Source: an uncultured beta proteobacterium
Lineage (GTDB): Bacteria; Pseudomonadota; Gammaproteobacteria; Burkholderiales; Burkholderiaceae
Assembly: GCA_903826775.1 (NCBI GenBank)
Contig: CAIKFU010000043.1
Coordinates: 34,583-98,582, forward strand
DNA: 64,000 nt
Direction: 5' to 3'
The notes under the pieces were generated by a model that ran no database searches, was not told where the DNA came from, and saw only the letters and a program-made list of their open reading frames with translations. Every line of letters begins with the position of its first letter. Positions within the stretch are counted from its first letter, which is position 1. A program made the position numbers and the translations under genes. Shown in pieces: positions 1 to 9,956 of this stretch.

Positions 1-1
1 A

Positions 2-118
2 AATCCGCAGTTCAAAAAGATCTTTGAAGACTACCGCAGTTTCAGAAATATGGAAGCGCAGTGGTTCGGCCTGGCAGAACAAGCGTTTGCTCAATACAGT
101 TTTAGCAAGAAATTATGA
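2..118 (+). CDS. C-terminal end of a solute-binding protein, possibly TRAP-type DctP (5' truncated by window edge)
   Basis: Open frame NPQFKKIFEDYRSFRNMEAQWFGLAEQAFAQYSFSKKL* running in from the window start; resembles DctP-like C-termini. Confidence 0.5.
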   Translation, partial: NPQFKKIFEDYRSFRNMEAQWFGLAEQAFAQYSFSKKL

Positions 119-344
119 TGCACTTGATCAAACTTTGCATAAACTAAGCGGTTTAGGATTTGCAGAGTAGATTAGGAAAAAATAGGGTTGCCTTTGAATC
201 AGTTGCCTTGCCGGAAGTACCCACCCTAGCAATAATGGCATTGCAATGATTCAATGGTTGACCACCTTTTATCGCTTGTACTCGACAGTTCAGAAGATCG
301 GTTGGTAGAATGCGGAATCCGATCTTGCCTCCTCATCAGGTGAT

Positions 345-962
345 TTGCCGATGTCATTAGAAGAACTTGTTGTCTGCCAAGAATGCGATTTGCTTTTGCG
401 GGAAGCGTCGTTAGAGCCGGGTGATGTGGCACGATGCACGCGATGCGGCTACGAACTTTACCGCTACCTGCCACATGGCCTAGACCGCAGCTTAGCATTC
501 GCATTGACGGCCGCTGCGCTGTTCCTGATCGCCAATGCCTTTCCCATTGTCAGCATGAATTCACAAGGCTTAACCAGCTCGACCACTTTGCTTGGTGCGG
601 TGAATGTGCTGTTACGCGACGGTATGCCGAGTGTCGCCGCACTCGTATTTGTGACCACTTTTTTGATGCCAGCGCTGGAAATTGGCTCGCTCATCTATTT
701 GCTGTTGCCCCTGCGTTTTGGGCGCGTACCGCAGGGCATCACCGCTGTATTTAGGCTCATGCATATGGTTAAGCCCTGGGGCATGGTCGAGGTATTCATG
801 TTGGGTCTTTTGGTGACCATTAGTAAATTGCATGCCATGGCATCGGTAGTACCGGAAATTGCTTTAGGGTCTTTTATTTTGCTGATGTTCACAGTGACTG
901 CTGCGGTAGCCAATTTTGATGTGCGTATTTATTGGGCGCATGTGGAACGGTGCAATGATTGA
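345..962 (+). CDS. pqiA: Paraquat-inducible protein A (PqiA/LetA-like integral membrane protein), first copy
   Basis: N-terminal CxxC zinc-ribbon motifs (CQECD, CTRCGY) plus TM helices; immediately upstream of pqiB. Confidence 0.85.
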   Translation: MPMSLEELVVCQECDLLLREASLEPGDVARCTRCGYELYRYLPHGLDRSLAFALTAAALFLIANAFPIVSMNSQGLTSSTTLLGAVNVLLRDGMPSVAALVFVTTFLMPALEIGSLIYLLLPLRFGRVPQGITAVFRLMHMVKPWGMVEVFMLGLLVTISKLHAMASVVPEIALGSFILLMFTVTAAVANFDVRIYWAHVERCND

Positions 963-1611
963 CATGGCGAATGAAATGACGGGATCCTCGGCCGGTCTTA
1001 TGGGTTGTCACGCCTGCGGGCTGACTCACCACGCTTCCCCTGAAACGCATCACTTGACGTGCACGCGTTGCGGTTCAAGCTTGCATTTTCGTAAACCGAA
1101 TAGCCTAAGCCGCACCTGGGCGTTGCTGATCGCTGCTTACGTATTGATTGTTCCCGCCAATCTTTTGCCAGTCATGGAAACGGGTTCCCTATTTGGCTCT
1201 GAGGAAGATACGATTTTCAGTGGTGTGATTTACTTGTGGACCTCAGGATCACAGCCCTTAGCGATCATTCTGTTTTTCGCAAGCATTGTCATTCCCGTAG
1301 CCAAGTTGCTTTCTTTGACGTATCTGTTGATTTCGGTTCAGCGACGTTCCACGTGGGAGCCAAAAGAGCGGACACGACTTTACCGCATTCTTGAAGCGGT
1401 TGGTCGCTGGTCGATGATCGATGTGTATGTCGCAGCCATGCTGACGGCGCTGGTACAGTTTGGAAGCTTAATGTCGATTCGTGCTGGCAGCGGAGCAATT
1501 GCTTTTGGCGCCGTAGTTGTCCTAACCATATTTGCCGCAGAAAGTTTTGACCCTCGATTGATTTGGGATGCAGTGGATCATCCAGAAAAAGTGAAAGAAA
1601 AGCATGACTGA
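955..1611 (+). CDS. pqiA: Paraquat-inducible protein A (PqiA-like), second copy
   Basis: CHACG / CTRCGS motifs plus TM helices; start overlaps the stop of the previous gene. Confidence 0.85.
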   Translation: MIDMANEMTGSSAGLMGCHACGLTHHASPETHHLTCTRCGSSLHFRKPNSLSRTWALLIAAYVLIVPANLLPVMETGSLFGSEEDTIFSGVIYLWTSGSQPLAIILFFASIVIPVAKLLSLTYLLISVQRRSTWEPKERTRLYRILEAVGRWSMIDVYVAAMLTALVQFGSLMSIRAGSGAIAFGAVVVLTIFAAESFDPRLIWDAVDHPEKVKEKHD

Positions 1612-3271
1612 TACGCACCGCGAACCGGAGTTATCCAATTTGCCTACGGCAGTATCCCAGCATAAACGTCGCTGGGCACCGCAATTTATTTGGATTATTC
1701 CGATTGTGGCGGTGCTAGTGGGTGCTACTTTGGCGGTGAATGCAATCCTTGGACGTGGCCCGACCATCACCATTGCATTTAAGACGGGCGACGGGTTGGA
1801 GGCTGGAAAAACGCATGTGAAATACAAAGATGTGGATATTGGCTTAGTCAAACTCGTGGAGTTGTCGGATGATCATGCGCAAGTGATCGCCACCATTCAA
1901 ATGAATAAAGCCGCAACGGATTTTTTGAAAGAAGACACCCATTTTTGGATTGTTCGACCGCGCGTTACGGCGAATGGGGTTACGGGATTGAGCACGTTAC
2001 TGGTTGGACCTTTTATTGCTGCCGACATTGGTCACGCAGCGGAAAGACGCGAGCAATTTATTGCGCTTGATGTTCCTCCTATTGTGACGCGCGATATCCC
2101 TGGACGTGAGTTTGTATTGCGTGCGACTACCTTGGGTTCGCATGACGTTGGTACTCCAGTGTATTTTCGCCGTCTAGCCGTCGGTGAAGTAGTGGCTTAC
2201 GAATTGGATAAAGACGGCAAAGGCATGTCGATCAAGGTCTTTGTGCATGCGCCTTTCGATCAGTATGTCCACAGCAATACCCGCTTTTGGAATGCCAGTG
2301 GCGTTGATGTTTCGGTTAGCGCGTCTGGCCTCCAAGTGCAAACCGAATCCTTTGTCTCCGTATTGATTGGCGGCATCGCGTTTGAAGCGCCTCCAGCGAC
2401 AGACGATTTGCCTTACCCTACCGTGAATAATTCAACGCAGTCTGCTTCATCGACTCCGATGAATGCGGGCATACCACCTGTCGATCGTGCAGAAGCTGGT
2501 GCGACGTTCCCGCTATTTCAAACGCGTGAGCTCGCAATGAAACGGCCGGATGCGCACGTTGATCGCTTTGTGGTGAATTTTAAGCAATCGGTACGCGGCC
2601 TATCGGTTGGCGCCCCAGTCGATTTCCGTGGCATCACAATCGGCGAAGTGATTCGCATTGGGACCGAGTTTGATCCCAAAACTTTTGACTTCATTCAGCC
2701 GGTTGAGATTGATCTGTATGCCGATCGTCTGCGCGCTAAATCGCTGACAGGCGGCGCTTCGTTTCCGGTGCCAAAGACTCCTGCAGAACGCCTTAAACGG
2801 TTTCAACTCATGATAGACAAAGGATTCCGTGCGCAGTTGCGCAGTGGTAATTTATTGACCGGACAGCAGTATATTGGCGTGGATTTTTTCCGTGACGCGC
2901 CCAAATTCACACTCGATATCGCCAAGTATCCACTGGAAATGCCAGCCGTTCCCAGTTCGCTTGAGGAGCTTGAGAAAACCGTGGCTAGGATGATCAAGAA
3001 AATGGATGGAATACTTTCGGATACCGAAAAGCTCATGAAGCGCCTGGATACCGAAACCATGCCCGAATTTAATAAAACGCTGATTGAAGCAAAGGGTGTC
3101 TTAAAGAATGCCGAAGTGGTGATGGCAAGCGATTCGCCCTTGCAGACCGATTTGCGCGATGCCCTACGCGAATTGACACGAGCAGCAAGCTCCTTAAAGA
3201 AATTGACTGACATGCTTGATCAACAACCGCAATCCCTGATTTTTGGAAAACCTCCAGAGGAGATAAAATAG
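1604..3271 (+). CDS. pqiB: MCE-domain intermembrane transport protein PqiB
   Basis: N-terminal TM and repeated MCE domains (KTGDGLEAGKTHVKYKDVDIG, SVRGLSVGAPVDFRGITIGEV); operon context. Confidence 0.9.
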   Translation: MTDTHREPELSNLPTAVSQHKRRWAPQFIWIIPIVAVLVGATLAVNAILGRGPTITIAFKTGDGLEAGKTHVKYKDVDIGLVKLVELSDDHAQVIATIQMNKAATDFLKEDTHFWIVRPRVTANGVTGLSTLLVGPFIAADIGHAAERREQFIALDVPPIVTRDIPGREFVLRATTLGSHDVGTPVYFRRLAVGEVVAYELDKDGKGMSIKVFVHAPFDQYVHSNTRFWNASGVDVSVSASGLQVQTESFVSVLIGGIAFEAPPATDDLPYPTVNNSTQSASSTPMNAGIPPVDRAEAGATFPLFQTRELAMKRPDAHVDRFVVNFKQSVRGLSVGAPVDFRGITIGEVIRIGTEFDPKTFDFIQPVEIDLYADRLRAKSLTGGASFPVPKTPAERLKRFQLMIDKGFRAQLRSGNLLTGQQYIGVDFFRDAPKFTLDIAKYPLEMPAVPSSLEELEKTVARMIKKMDGILSDTEKLMKRLDTETMPEFNKTLIEAKGVLKNAEVVMASDSPLQTDLRDALRELTRAASSLKKLTDMLDQQPQSLIFGKPPEEIK

Positions 3272-3945
3272 TGAGAGTCCTTTTGACATTGGCATTTTTA
3301 GCCATCGTGTTAAGTGCATGCAGTTCGCCAAAAACATCCTATTACACCTTGAGCGGGTCACCCGTTTCCCCTGCGCCAGTAACAAGCAACCAAACACGGG
3401 TGATGGTTGGACCGGTAACCCTTCCAGAACAGCTTGATCAGCCGTTATTGGTTGTCCAAAACAGCAGCAACCAGGTCAGCGTGTTCGAATATCATCGTTG
3501 GGCAGGCTCGCTGAAAGGTGATGTTGGACGAGTAATCGCAGCCAACCTCGCGAGCGAATTGGGCACGCCGAATGTCTGGAATTATTCGCAAAGCACCCAA
3601 ACGCAATATGACTACCAAGTGCTGATTGATGTGCAAAGCCTTGATAGCAGGCTAGGCGAGGCCGTAGTGTTCGACGTGTCGTGGACGATCAAGCCCACCA
3701 TTTCTAAATCAGAAGAAGTAGCATCTAACGGCGCAAAAAATAAAGCAGTTGTTGCAGGAAAAAGTAGCGCTGCAGAAAATGCTGCATCAAGTGCAATAAC
3801 CAATGCATCCCCTAAAACTCGCAATGTAAGTGGGCGATCATTAGTACGTGAACCGGTTTCAAATGCCGGAATTGAAGCGCTAGTTGCAGCACAGAGTCGC
3901 GCCCTGACCAAAGTGAGTCAAGATATCGCCAAGTCGCTTAATTAA
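3271..3945 (+). CDS. pqiC: PqiC-type ABC transport auxiliary lipoprotein
   Basis: Lipobox (LSAC), SPKTSYYTLSG motif, overlaps pqiB end. Confidence 0.85.
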   Translation: MRVLLTLAFLAIVLSACSSPKTSYYTLSGSPVSPAPVTSNQTRVMVGPVTLPEQLDQPLLVVQNSSNQVSVFEYHRWAGSLKGDVGRVIAANLASELGTPNVWNYSQSTQTQYDYQVLIDVQSLDSRLGEAVVFDVSWTIKPTISKSEEVASNGAKNKAVVAGKSSAAENAASSAITNASPKTRNVSGRSLVREPVSNAGIEALVAAQSRALTKVSQDIAKSLN

Positions 3946-3957
3946 GGCGGGGGAAGT

Positions 3958-4314
3958 ATGCATAAAGCATTAGCCGTAGTTGGTAAGGTTTTCTACATAC
4001 TGTTAAATGTGGTTTTGGCGTTGGTAGCTGTAATCCAGTTTTTTGCAGCCTTTACTTCGTCACTGCCTGTAGCAGCGCTGAATGGGGTAATAGTGTTGGC
4101 AATTGGCATACATTTTGTATGCGCCTACAAAAAAATAAAAAAAGCAAAGATAAAGTCCTGTAAGCCTTATATAATATGGCTTAGGAGCACATCACAGTCT
4201 TTCGCAAACAACCAATACTCCAGAGTGGCTGGTTATAGCGAGTCAGCAACAAAGGCTAAATCAATTCCTTTTTGCGCAGATTCGCTAGGCGATTATTCAA
4301 ACTCTTTAGTGTGA
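3958..4314 (+). CDS. Small hypothetical membrane protein
   Basis: Two hydrophobic segments in the N-terminal half; C-terminal tail low-confidence and overlaps an opposing ORF. Confidence 0.35.
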   Translation: MHKALAVVGKVFYILLNVVLALVAVIQFFAAFTSSLPVAALNGVIVLAIGIHFVCAYKKIKKAKIKSCKPYIIWLRSTSQSFANNQYSRVAGYSESATKAKSIPFCADSLGDYSNSLV

Positions 4315-4840
4315 GAAGGTTGTAATTGCCCCCTTCAGACCAATTGCTGCCTTTCCATTGAATGCCTTCCTTGGTGATGCTTGCAAAGGGTTTTTTACCT
4401 TCTTTTGCATAGCCCTCAAGAATGGCCATCAATGCAACTCGGTCATCAGATCCGTTAGCATCTTTAAGTGCGTCCAAAATAGATTGGGTAATAGTATCGT
4501 TGTAGATTATTTTTGAATCAGGATGCTTAGGAGTCGCCGGAGATTCAAAGATGTACTCATGAGGCCATTCAAATATATTTCTAGCTGAATTTTTTACAGC
4601 CTCCGGGCTGACTGTATTGATGTGAGTATTTTTAGGATCGTTAGGTAGATTTAATTCTAATATCCAAGCTTCAAACTCGGCAATGCGGCTATAGCGCTTT
4701 TCTTCACTATCCCGCCTTCCCTCTTCTTGTGATAACAATAAGGTGACCCAGGCCCAAGCAATGTCTTTGGGTGTGGAAAATTCTTGGGATAGTATGTGGC
4801 TAGCTCGCTTTAGGATTGTTTTGGATTTGAGCTTAGTCAT
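4256..4840 (-). CDS. Hypothetical protein
   Basis: 194-aa ORF with soluble-protein composition; no family recognised. Confidence 0.55.
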   Translation of the reverse strand: MTKLKSKTILKRASHILSQEFSTPKDIAWAWVTLLLSQEEGRRDSEEKRYSRIAEFEAWILELNLPNDPKNTHINTVSPEAVKNSARNIFEWPHEYIFESPATPKHPDSKIIYNDTITQSILDALKDANGSDDRVALMAILEGYAKEGKKPFASITKEGIQWKGSNWSEGGNYNLLTLKSLNNRLANLRKKELI

Positions 4841-5171
4841 TACATTCTTTCGTTGATGCCTTCAGTTTGGGGTGGTAAAGCTAGAGGGAAGGCTCCCGCA
4901 TTATTCATATCATGCTCACCACAGTTTTCATAGAATACTCTTGATTAAGATCGTTGTTGCTGCATATTCGGCGCTGCCAGTCCTCTGTTCTGCTAACTAT
5001 CCCCTATAACCTAAATCAGCTATTCAAGAGTAACGCATATATAGACGAATGATTGACAGTTGATAAACCAATAGCACGCCTACTTTATGTGCTTGTCATG
5101 ATTTGATATATATGGGACTTTGGGGCGCGCGACCTTTTTTAATCTGTTGCGTTGACCGGTTGAAATCGCAT

Positions 5172-5205
5172 TATAAAAAAACCAGGAACAAGTCCTGGTT
5201 TTTAT
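5172..5205 (-). terminator. Rho-independent terminator for the csp gene
   Basis: AAACCAGGA-acaag-TCCTGGTTT stem; minus-strand reading is followed by a T run. Confidence 0.8.
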
Positions 5206-5222
5206 TAATGATCTAGGGAAGA

Positions 5223-5426
5223 TCAAGCCGCTTGGATATTGGTAGCTTGTTTGCCTTTAGGGCCTTGGGTAATATCAAACGTTACCTTTTGGTTTTCCTG
5301 AAGGGTTTTGAAACCACCCATATTAATTGCGCTGAAATGCGCAAACAACTCTTCTTCACCATCATCAGGTTTGATAAAGCCAAAACCTTTTGCATCATTG
5401 AACCACTTAACTATTCCGGTAGACAT
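5223..5426 (-). CDS. cspA: Cold shock protein (CspA family)
   Basis: [23 protein letters not shown], canonical cold-shock domain. Confidence 0.95.
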   Translation of the reverse strand: MSTGIVKWFNDAKGFGFIKPDDGEEELFAHFSAINMGGFKTLQENQKVTFDITQGPKGKQATNIQAA

Positions 5427-5715
5427 GCTAACTCCATTACATAAACTTAAAACAACCGTGATGAGGGCGAATACTTTTTAATCGGTCTCACTCTACAACA
5501 CACCAAAAGGACTTCAATCAAAGCCCAGCGGCTAATTGTTTGCTCATTTTGCTAGGGTGTCAAGAATTTATATAAAAGAATTGATTTCGGTGACCATTTT
5601 AGGGAAAAGCCCCCATTTTTAATGAGTGGATACATGCCTGTTCGGTCCAATTGGATTAAATGGCTGTTTTAAGCCTCATAACTGCCTTAGGCAGAAAACC
5701 AAGCAACCAGCCTCA

Positions 5716-5737
5716 AAATGGCCAACAAGGGCCATTT
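5716..5737 (-). terminator. Hairpin downstream of folA, possible terminator
   Basis: 8-bp perfect inverted repeat AAATGGCC-aacaag-GGCCATTT; short T stretch only. Confidence 0.4.
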
Positions 5738-5783
5738 CCAAACTATCTATTTTCAGTCGGGGAAAATGACTTTCGGAACGTTT

Positions 5784-6272
5784 TTATTTGCGCTCCAGAG
5801 TGACGAAACTGAAGTGAATATCCCCTTCGCTGTCCGGGATGCGTTCAACCTCTCGCCATTCCTGCGGATTGGGCACTTCGAAAAAAGTATCTCCCCCGTC
5901 GATTTCGAGTTCGATTTCAGTGATGTAAAGACGGTCTGCTTTCTCAAAGGCTTGTCGAAACAACTGCTCGCCCCCAATGACAAAAACCCTTGGGGAATCT
6001 TCAAGCATGGTGAGTGCACTATCGAGCGAGTTTGCTAGTTCGGTGCCGGTAACTTGAAGATCAGCATTGCGGCTGACTACGATATTGCGTCTACCGGGAA
6101 GGGGACGACCGATTGACTCCCAAGTTTTTCGGCCCATGATGACCGGATAGCCCATAGTTATCTGCTTGAAAAATTTTAAGTCTGCGGAAATTTTCCAAGG
6201 CATTTGGTTATTGCGCCCGATGACCTTGTTGCGCGAGCGCGCAACGATCATGGAGATAGCGGGTTGAGTCAT
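5784..6272 (-). CDS. folA: Dihydrofolate reductase
   Basis: ISMIVARSRNKVIGRNNQMPWKISADLKFFKQIT...VIMGRKTWESIGRPLPGR. Confidence 0.95.
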   Translation of the reverse strand: MTQPAISMIVARSRNKVIGRNNQMPWKISADLKFFKQITMGYPVIMGRKTWESIGRPLPGRRNIVVSRNADLQVTGTELANSLDSALTMLEDSPRVFVIGGEQLFRQAFEKADRLYITEIELEIDGGDTFFEVPNPQEWREVERIPDSEGDIHFSFVTLERK

Positions 6273-6280
6273 TGGGTGAT

Positions 6281-7075
6281 CTAAATGGCTACGGGAGCTT
6301 TGATGTGGGGATGGGATTCGTAACCGGAAATTTCAAAGTCCTCAAATTCGTATTCGAAAAGGGAGTTCGGCTTGCGAAGAATGTTCAGTGTTGGCAATGC
6401 ATACGGCGTTCTGGAAAGTTGCAGATCCACTTGCTCAAGATGGTTGCTATACAGATGGCAGTCCCCTCCGGTCCAAATGAATTCGCCCACCTTGAGGTTG
6501 CATTGTTGGGCAACCAGATGGGTGAGTAGTGCGTAGCTGGCGATATTGAAGGGCACTCCCAAGAAGATGTCTGCGCTGCGCTGATAGAGTTGGCACGACA
6601 GTTTTCCATCGGCTACATAGAATTGGAAAAACGCATGGCAGGGTGCCAATGCCATGCGGGGTATGTCCGCCACATTCCAAGCCGAGACAATCATGCGGCG
6701 CGAGTCGGGATTTGATTTGAGGGTTTCCAAAACCTCTTGGATTTGATCGATGTGTTCGCCATTGGGCGCGGGCCAGGAGCGCCACTGATAGCCATATATG
6801 GGACCTAGGTCACCGTCAGGTGCAGCCCATTCGTTCCAGATGGAAACCCCGCGCTCTTTCAGCCAATTATTGTTGGTGCTGCCATTGATAAACCAGAGCA
6901 GTTCGTAGATGATCGACTTCATATGCAGTTTTTTTGTGGTAACCATCGGAAATCCGGCGGCTAGATCAAAACGCATTTGATGGCCAAAGATGGACACGGT
7001 TCCTGTGCCAGTGCGGTCGGACTTGCGAACTCCTTTGGCAAGGACTTGCTTCATTAAGTCATGGTATTGATGCAT
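6281..7075 (-). CDS. thyA: Thymidylate synthase
   Basis: [22 protein letters not shown]...[10 protein letters not shown]...CQLYQRSAD. Confidence 0.97.
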   Translation of the reverse strand: MHQYHDLMKQVLAKGVRKSDRTGTGTVSIFGHQMRFDLAAGFPMVTTKKLHMKSIIYELLWFINGSTNNNWLKERGVSIWNEWAAPDGDLGPIYGYQWRSWPAPNGEHIDQIQEVLETLKSNPDSRRMIVSAWNVADIPRMALAPCHAFFQFYVADGKLSCQLYQRSADIFLGVPFNIASYALLTHLVAQQCNLKVGEFIWTGGDCHLYSNHLEQVDLQLSRTPYALPTLNILRKPNSLFEYEFEDFEISGYESHPHIKAPVAI

Positions 7076-7087
7076 AGGTTTTGTTAA

Positions 7088-8131
7088 TTAGTCGTTGGTT
7101 GGTTTGTAGACGCCAAGCGCTTTCTGCAGTTTTGGTGACGTGGTGGTGTATTGCAAATGTACTGGTTTTTCTGGGAAGATGTAGCGCATCGACCCAAACG
7201 CCGCTAGCGTGGCTTCATGAAAGCCCGAGAGAATGAGCTTCTTTTTTCCTGGATAGGTGTTGATATCGCCCACTGCAAAAATTCCTGGAACGCTGCTTTC
7301 GAATTTTTCCGTGTCGACGCAAATCTGTTTTCGGTCAAGATCCAAACCCCAGGTTGCAATGGGACCTAGCTTAGGTGAGAGTCCAAAAAAGACGAGTAGC
7401 GCATCGAGGGGCGCGTATGCGATTTCCCCGGTATTTCCGGTAATTTCAATTTCGGTAAGGCGCTTTTCTGCGGTTCTAAAACCGGTAATCTGACCGGTTA
7501 AAAATTGCAATTTTTGGTCGGCGCAAAGTGCCTTGATTTTTTCAACGGTATCGGGTGCGGCTTTCAATTGCTCTCGACGATGGACAAGTACGACGCGTCG
7601 AGCCTTGCCGACAAAGTGGATTGCCCAATCAAGCGCCTGATCGCCCCCGCCGCAAATGACAAGATCCTTTCCGTTGAATTGGTCGGGGTTGTTGATGTGG
7701 TAAAAAAGTTGCGTTCCGATAAAAGCGCCAATACCGTCGATCTTGAGCTCGCGAGCCTGAAACGCCCCAACGCCAGCAGCAATGAAAATGGTTTTGGAGA
7801 CAAAGCGCTTGCCTGATGCGGTACCGATATGAAAACGACCGTCCGCCATTTTTTCCATCAAATTGACTTCTTGATTGAGGTGGAACTGGGCATTAAAAGG
7901 TGCGATCTGTTGTAACAGTCGGTCAGTCAATTCTTGACCGGTGCAAACTTGAACTGCCGGAATATCGTAAATCGGTTTGTCGCGATACAGCTCGACGCAC
8001 TGGCCTCCGATTTTAGGCAGGGAATCGATAACATGGGCTTGAACTTCGAGTAGACCCAATTCAAAGACTTGGAATAGACCTACCGGGCCTGCGCCTATGA
8101 TGACGGCGTCAGTTTCAATTGGGGTCTGCAA
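7088..8131 (-). CDS. Ferredoxin/flavodoxin-NADP+ reductase, thioredoxin-reductase-like type
   Basis: [19 protein letters not shown] motif, [14 protein letters not shown] motif, next to ferredoxin gene. Confidence 0.9.
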   Translation of the reverse strand: MQTPIETDAVIIGAGPVGLFQVFELGLLEVQAHVIDSLPKIGGQCVELYRDKPIYDIPAVQVCTGQELTDRLLQQIAPFNAQFHLNQEVNLMEKMADGRFHIGTASGKRFVSKTIFIAAGVGAFQARELKIDGIGAFIGTQLFYHINNPDQFNGKDLVICGGGDQALDWAIHFVGKARRVVLVHRREQLKAAPDTVEKIKALCADQKLQFLTGQITGFRTAEKRLTEIEITGNTGEIAYAPLDALLVFFGLSPKLGPIATWGLDLDRKQICVDTEKFESSVPGIFAVGDINTYPGKKKLILSGFHEATLAAFGSMRYIFPEKPVHLQYTTTSPKLQKALGVYKPTND

Positions 8132-8179
8132 CGCCTTATTCCCTGTAGTGAAATTGAATACTGGCGCAATGGCTCAAAA

Positions 8180-8503
8180 TTATTTTACTAACTGATCCAG
8201 CTTTGCTTTAACGTCTTTCCATTCGTCCGCATCGGGAAGGGCGCCTTTTGACTTGGTAATCGAAGGCCAATCGTGGGTCAGGTCGGCGTTCAGTTTGATA
8301 AAGTGTTGCTGGTCTCCTGGGACGTCGTCTTCGGCATAGATGGCATTGACGGGACACTCTGGAACGCATACGGCGCAATCGATGCACTCATCGGGATCGA
8401 TTACTAGAAAATTGGGCCCCTCACGAAAGCAGTCTACAGGGCAAACATCAACGCAGTCAGTGTATTTGCAGCGTATGCAGGATTCGGTAACGACGTAAGT
8501 CAT
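8180..8503 (-). CDS. fdxA: Ferredoxin FdxA, 7Fe type
   Basis: [17 protein letters not shown]...[17 protein letters not shown]. Confidence 0.93.
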   Translation of the reverse strand: MTYVVTESCIRCKYTDCVDVCPVDCFREGPNFLVIDPDECIDCAVCVPECPVNAIYAEDDVPGDQQHFIKLNADLTHDWPSITKSKGALPDADEWKDVKAKLDQLVK

Positions 8504-8615
8504 GGTGGTTTCAAAGTTAAGGCAGGGCATCTGCCGGGTTGCAAAACCCCAATTTTAGCCGAAATACCCTGTTTCCCCGGGGAATCCCATAATTTACTTG
8601 ATGTAAAGTGGCCGG

Positions 8616-9611
8616 ATGAATACCCTATCGAAACCCAAAATTTTGGTGGCGCGAGCCATTTTTCCCGACACCTTGGAATTGTTGGAAAGCCTTTTTGATG
8701 TGCATTCGAATCAAGCGGATCGAATTTTAAGTCCCGCGGAGCTTCAGGAGGCACTTAGCAGTGTTTCCGGTGCGCTAGTGGCTGGCAGCGAGAGGATAGA
8801 CCAACAAGCATTGTCACGTGCTAAAAATTTAAAGGTGGTTGCCAACATTTCGGTTGGTTACAACAATTTTGATGTGGCAGCAATTTCGGCTGCCGGTGTC
8901 ATGGCAACCAACACGCCGGATGTATTGACCGACACCACGGCGGATTTCGGATTTGCCCTGTTGATGTCAACGGCGCGACGCATCACCGAATCGGAACATT
9001 GGGTTCGTGAGGGGAAATGGGATAAATGGTCGATAGTGAATAACCCGCTCGGGATGGATTTGCATCACAGCACCTTGGGAATTATTGGTATGGGCCGGAT
9101 CGGACAAGGCATTGCAAAACGGGCTCTGGGTTTTGGGATGAAAGTGGTTTATCACAATCGCAACCGCCTTTCCAAAGAGGATGAATTGGCTTGCGGTGCC
9201 ACCTATCTGAATAAGGAAGAATTGCTTCGTGAAGCGGATCACGTGGTTTTGGTTTTGCCGTATACGCCTGAAAACCATCACGCTATCGGGGTAAACGAAA
9301 TCGCCTTGATGAAGCCAACTGCCACCCTAGTCAATATTGCCCGCGGTGGCATTGTTGACGACAACGCTTTGGCGCAAGCTTTGCAGTCTGGGAAAATCTT
9401 TGCAGCCGGCTTGGACGTCTTCGAAGGGGAGCCGGTCGTAAACCCCGAACTGCTGAAGTGTCGCAATATCGTAATTGCACCCCATATAGCAAGCGCTACG
9501 GAGAAAACGCGTAGGGCAATGGTGGCACTCGCTATCGAGAATTTGCGGGCCGCCCTGACGGGGCAAAAGCCACCAAGCTTAATTAATCCGGAAGTGTGGG
9601 GTAAGAATTAA
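8616..9611 (+). CDS. D-isomer-specific 2-hydroxyacid (glyoxylate/hydroxypyruvate-type) dehydrogenase
   Basis: GIIGMGRIGQGIAKRALGFGMKVVYHNR and NIARGGIVDDNALAQAL. Confidence 0.9.
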   Translation: MNTLSKPKILVARAIFPDTLELLESLFDVHSNQADRILSPAELQEALSSVSGALVAGSERIDQQALSRAKNLKVVANISVGYNNFDVAAISAAGVMATNTPDVLTDTTADFGFALLMSTARRITESEHWVREGKWDKWSIVNNPLGMDLHHSTLGIIGMGRIGQGIAKRALGFGMKVVYHNRNRLSKEDELACGATYLNKEELLREADHVVLVLPYTPENHHAIGVNEIALMKPTATLVNIARGGIVDDNALAQALQSGKIFAAGLDVFEGEPVVNPELLKCRNIVIAPHIASATEKTRRAMVALAIENLRAALTGQKPPSLINPEVWGKN

Positions 9612-9650
9612 CGCGATCTACAACGTACTAGGCAGTATCGATGAAGACCG

Positions 9651-9944
9651 TTATTCAGCATCCACTTCTTCGGGCAATTCCCTAAGGGCCAATTCGATGC
9701 CGCCAAAATTGTCCGCAACCCAGTTGTAGACCTTGCAGGCAATCCACAACAGGCCAAATCCCAATAGAGCATTTAAGATTAACGCGGATAGGACGGTAAA
9801 CCCTGGGATTGCGCCGTCTCGGATAAAGGCGACGAACAGGGCCAAAAGGACGATGGGAACAGAAAAACAGAGGTACACCAGCACCAAAGTTTTGGCGGTG
9901 TGCATCGGGTCAAGGAATACAAGTTCTTTTTTAGTAAGTTTCAT
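9651..9944 (-). CDS. Small hypothetical membrane protein
   Basis: 97 aa, two predicted TM segments. Confidence 0.6.
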   Translation of the reverse strand: MKLTKKELVFLDPMHTAKTLVLVYLCFSVPIVLLALFVAFIRDGAIPGFTVLSALILNALLGFGLLWIACKVYNWVADNFGGIELALRELPEEVDAE

Positions 9945-9956
9945 GATGCAGCAATC

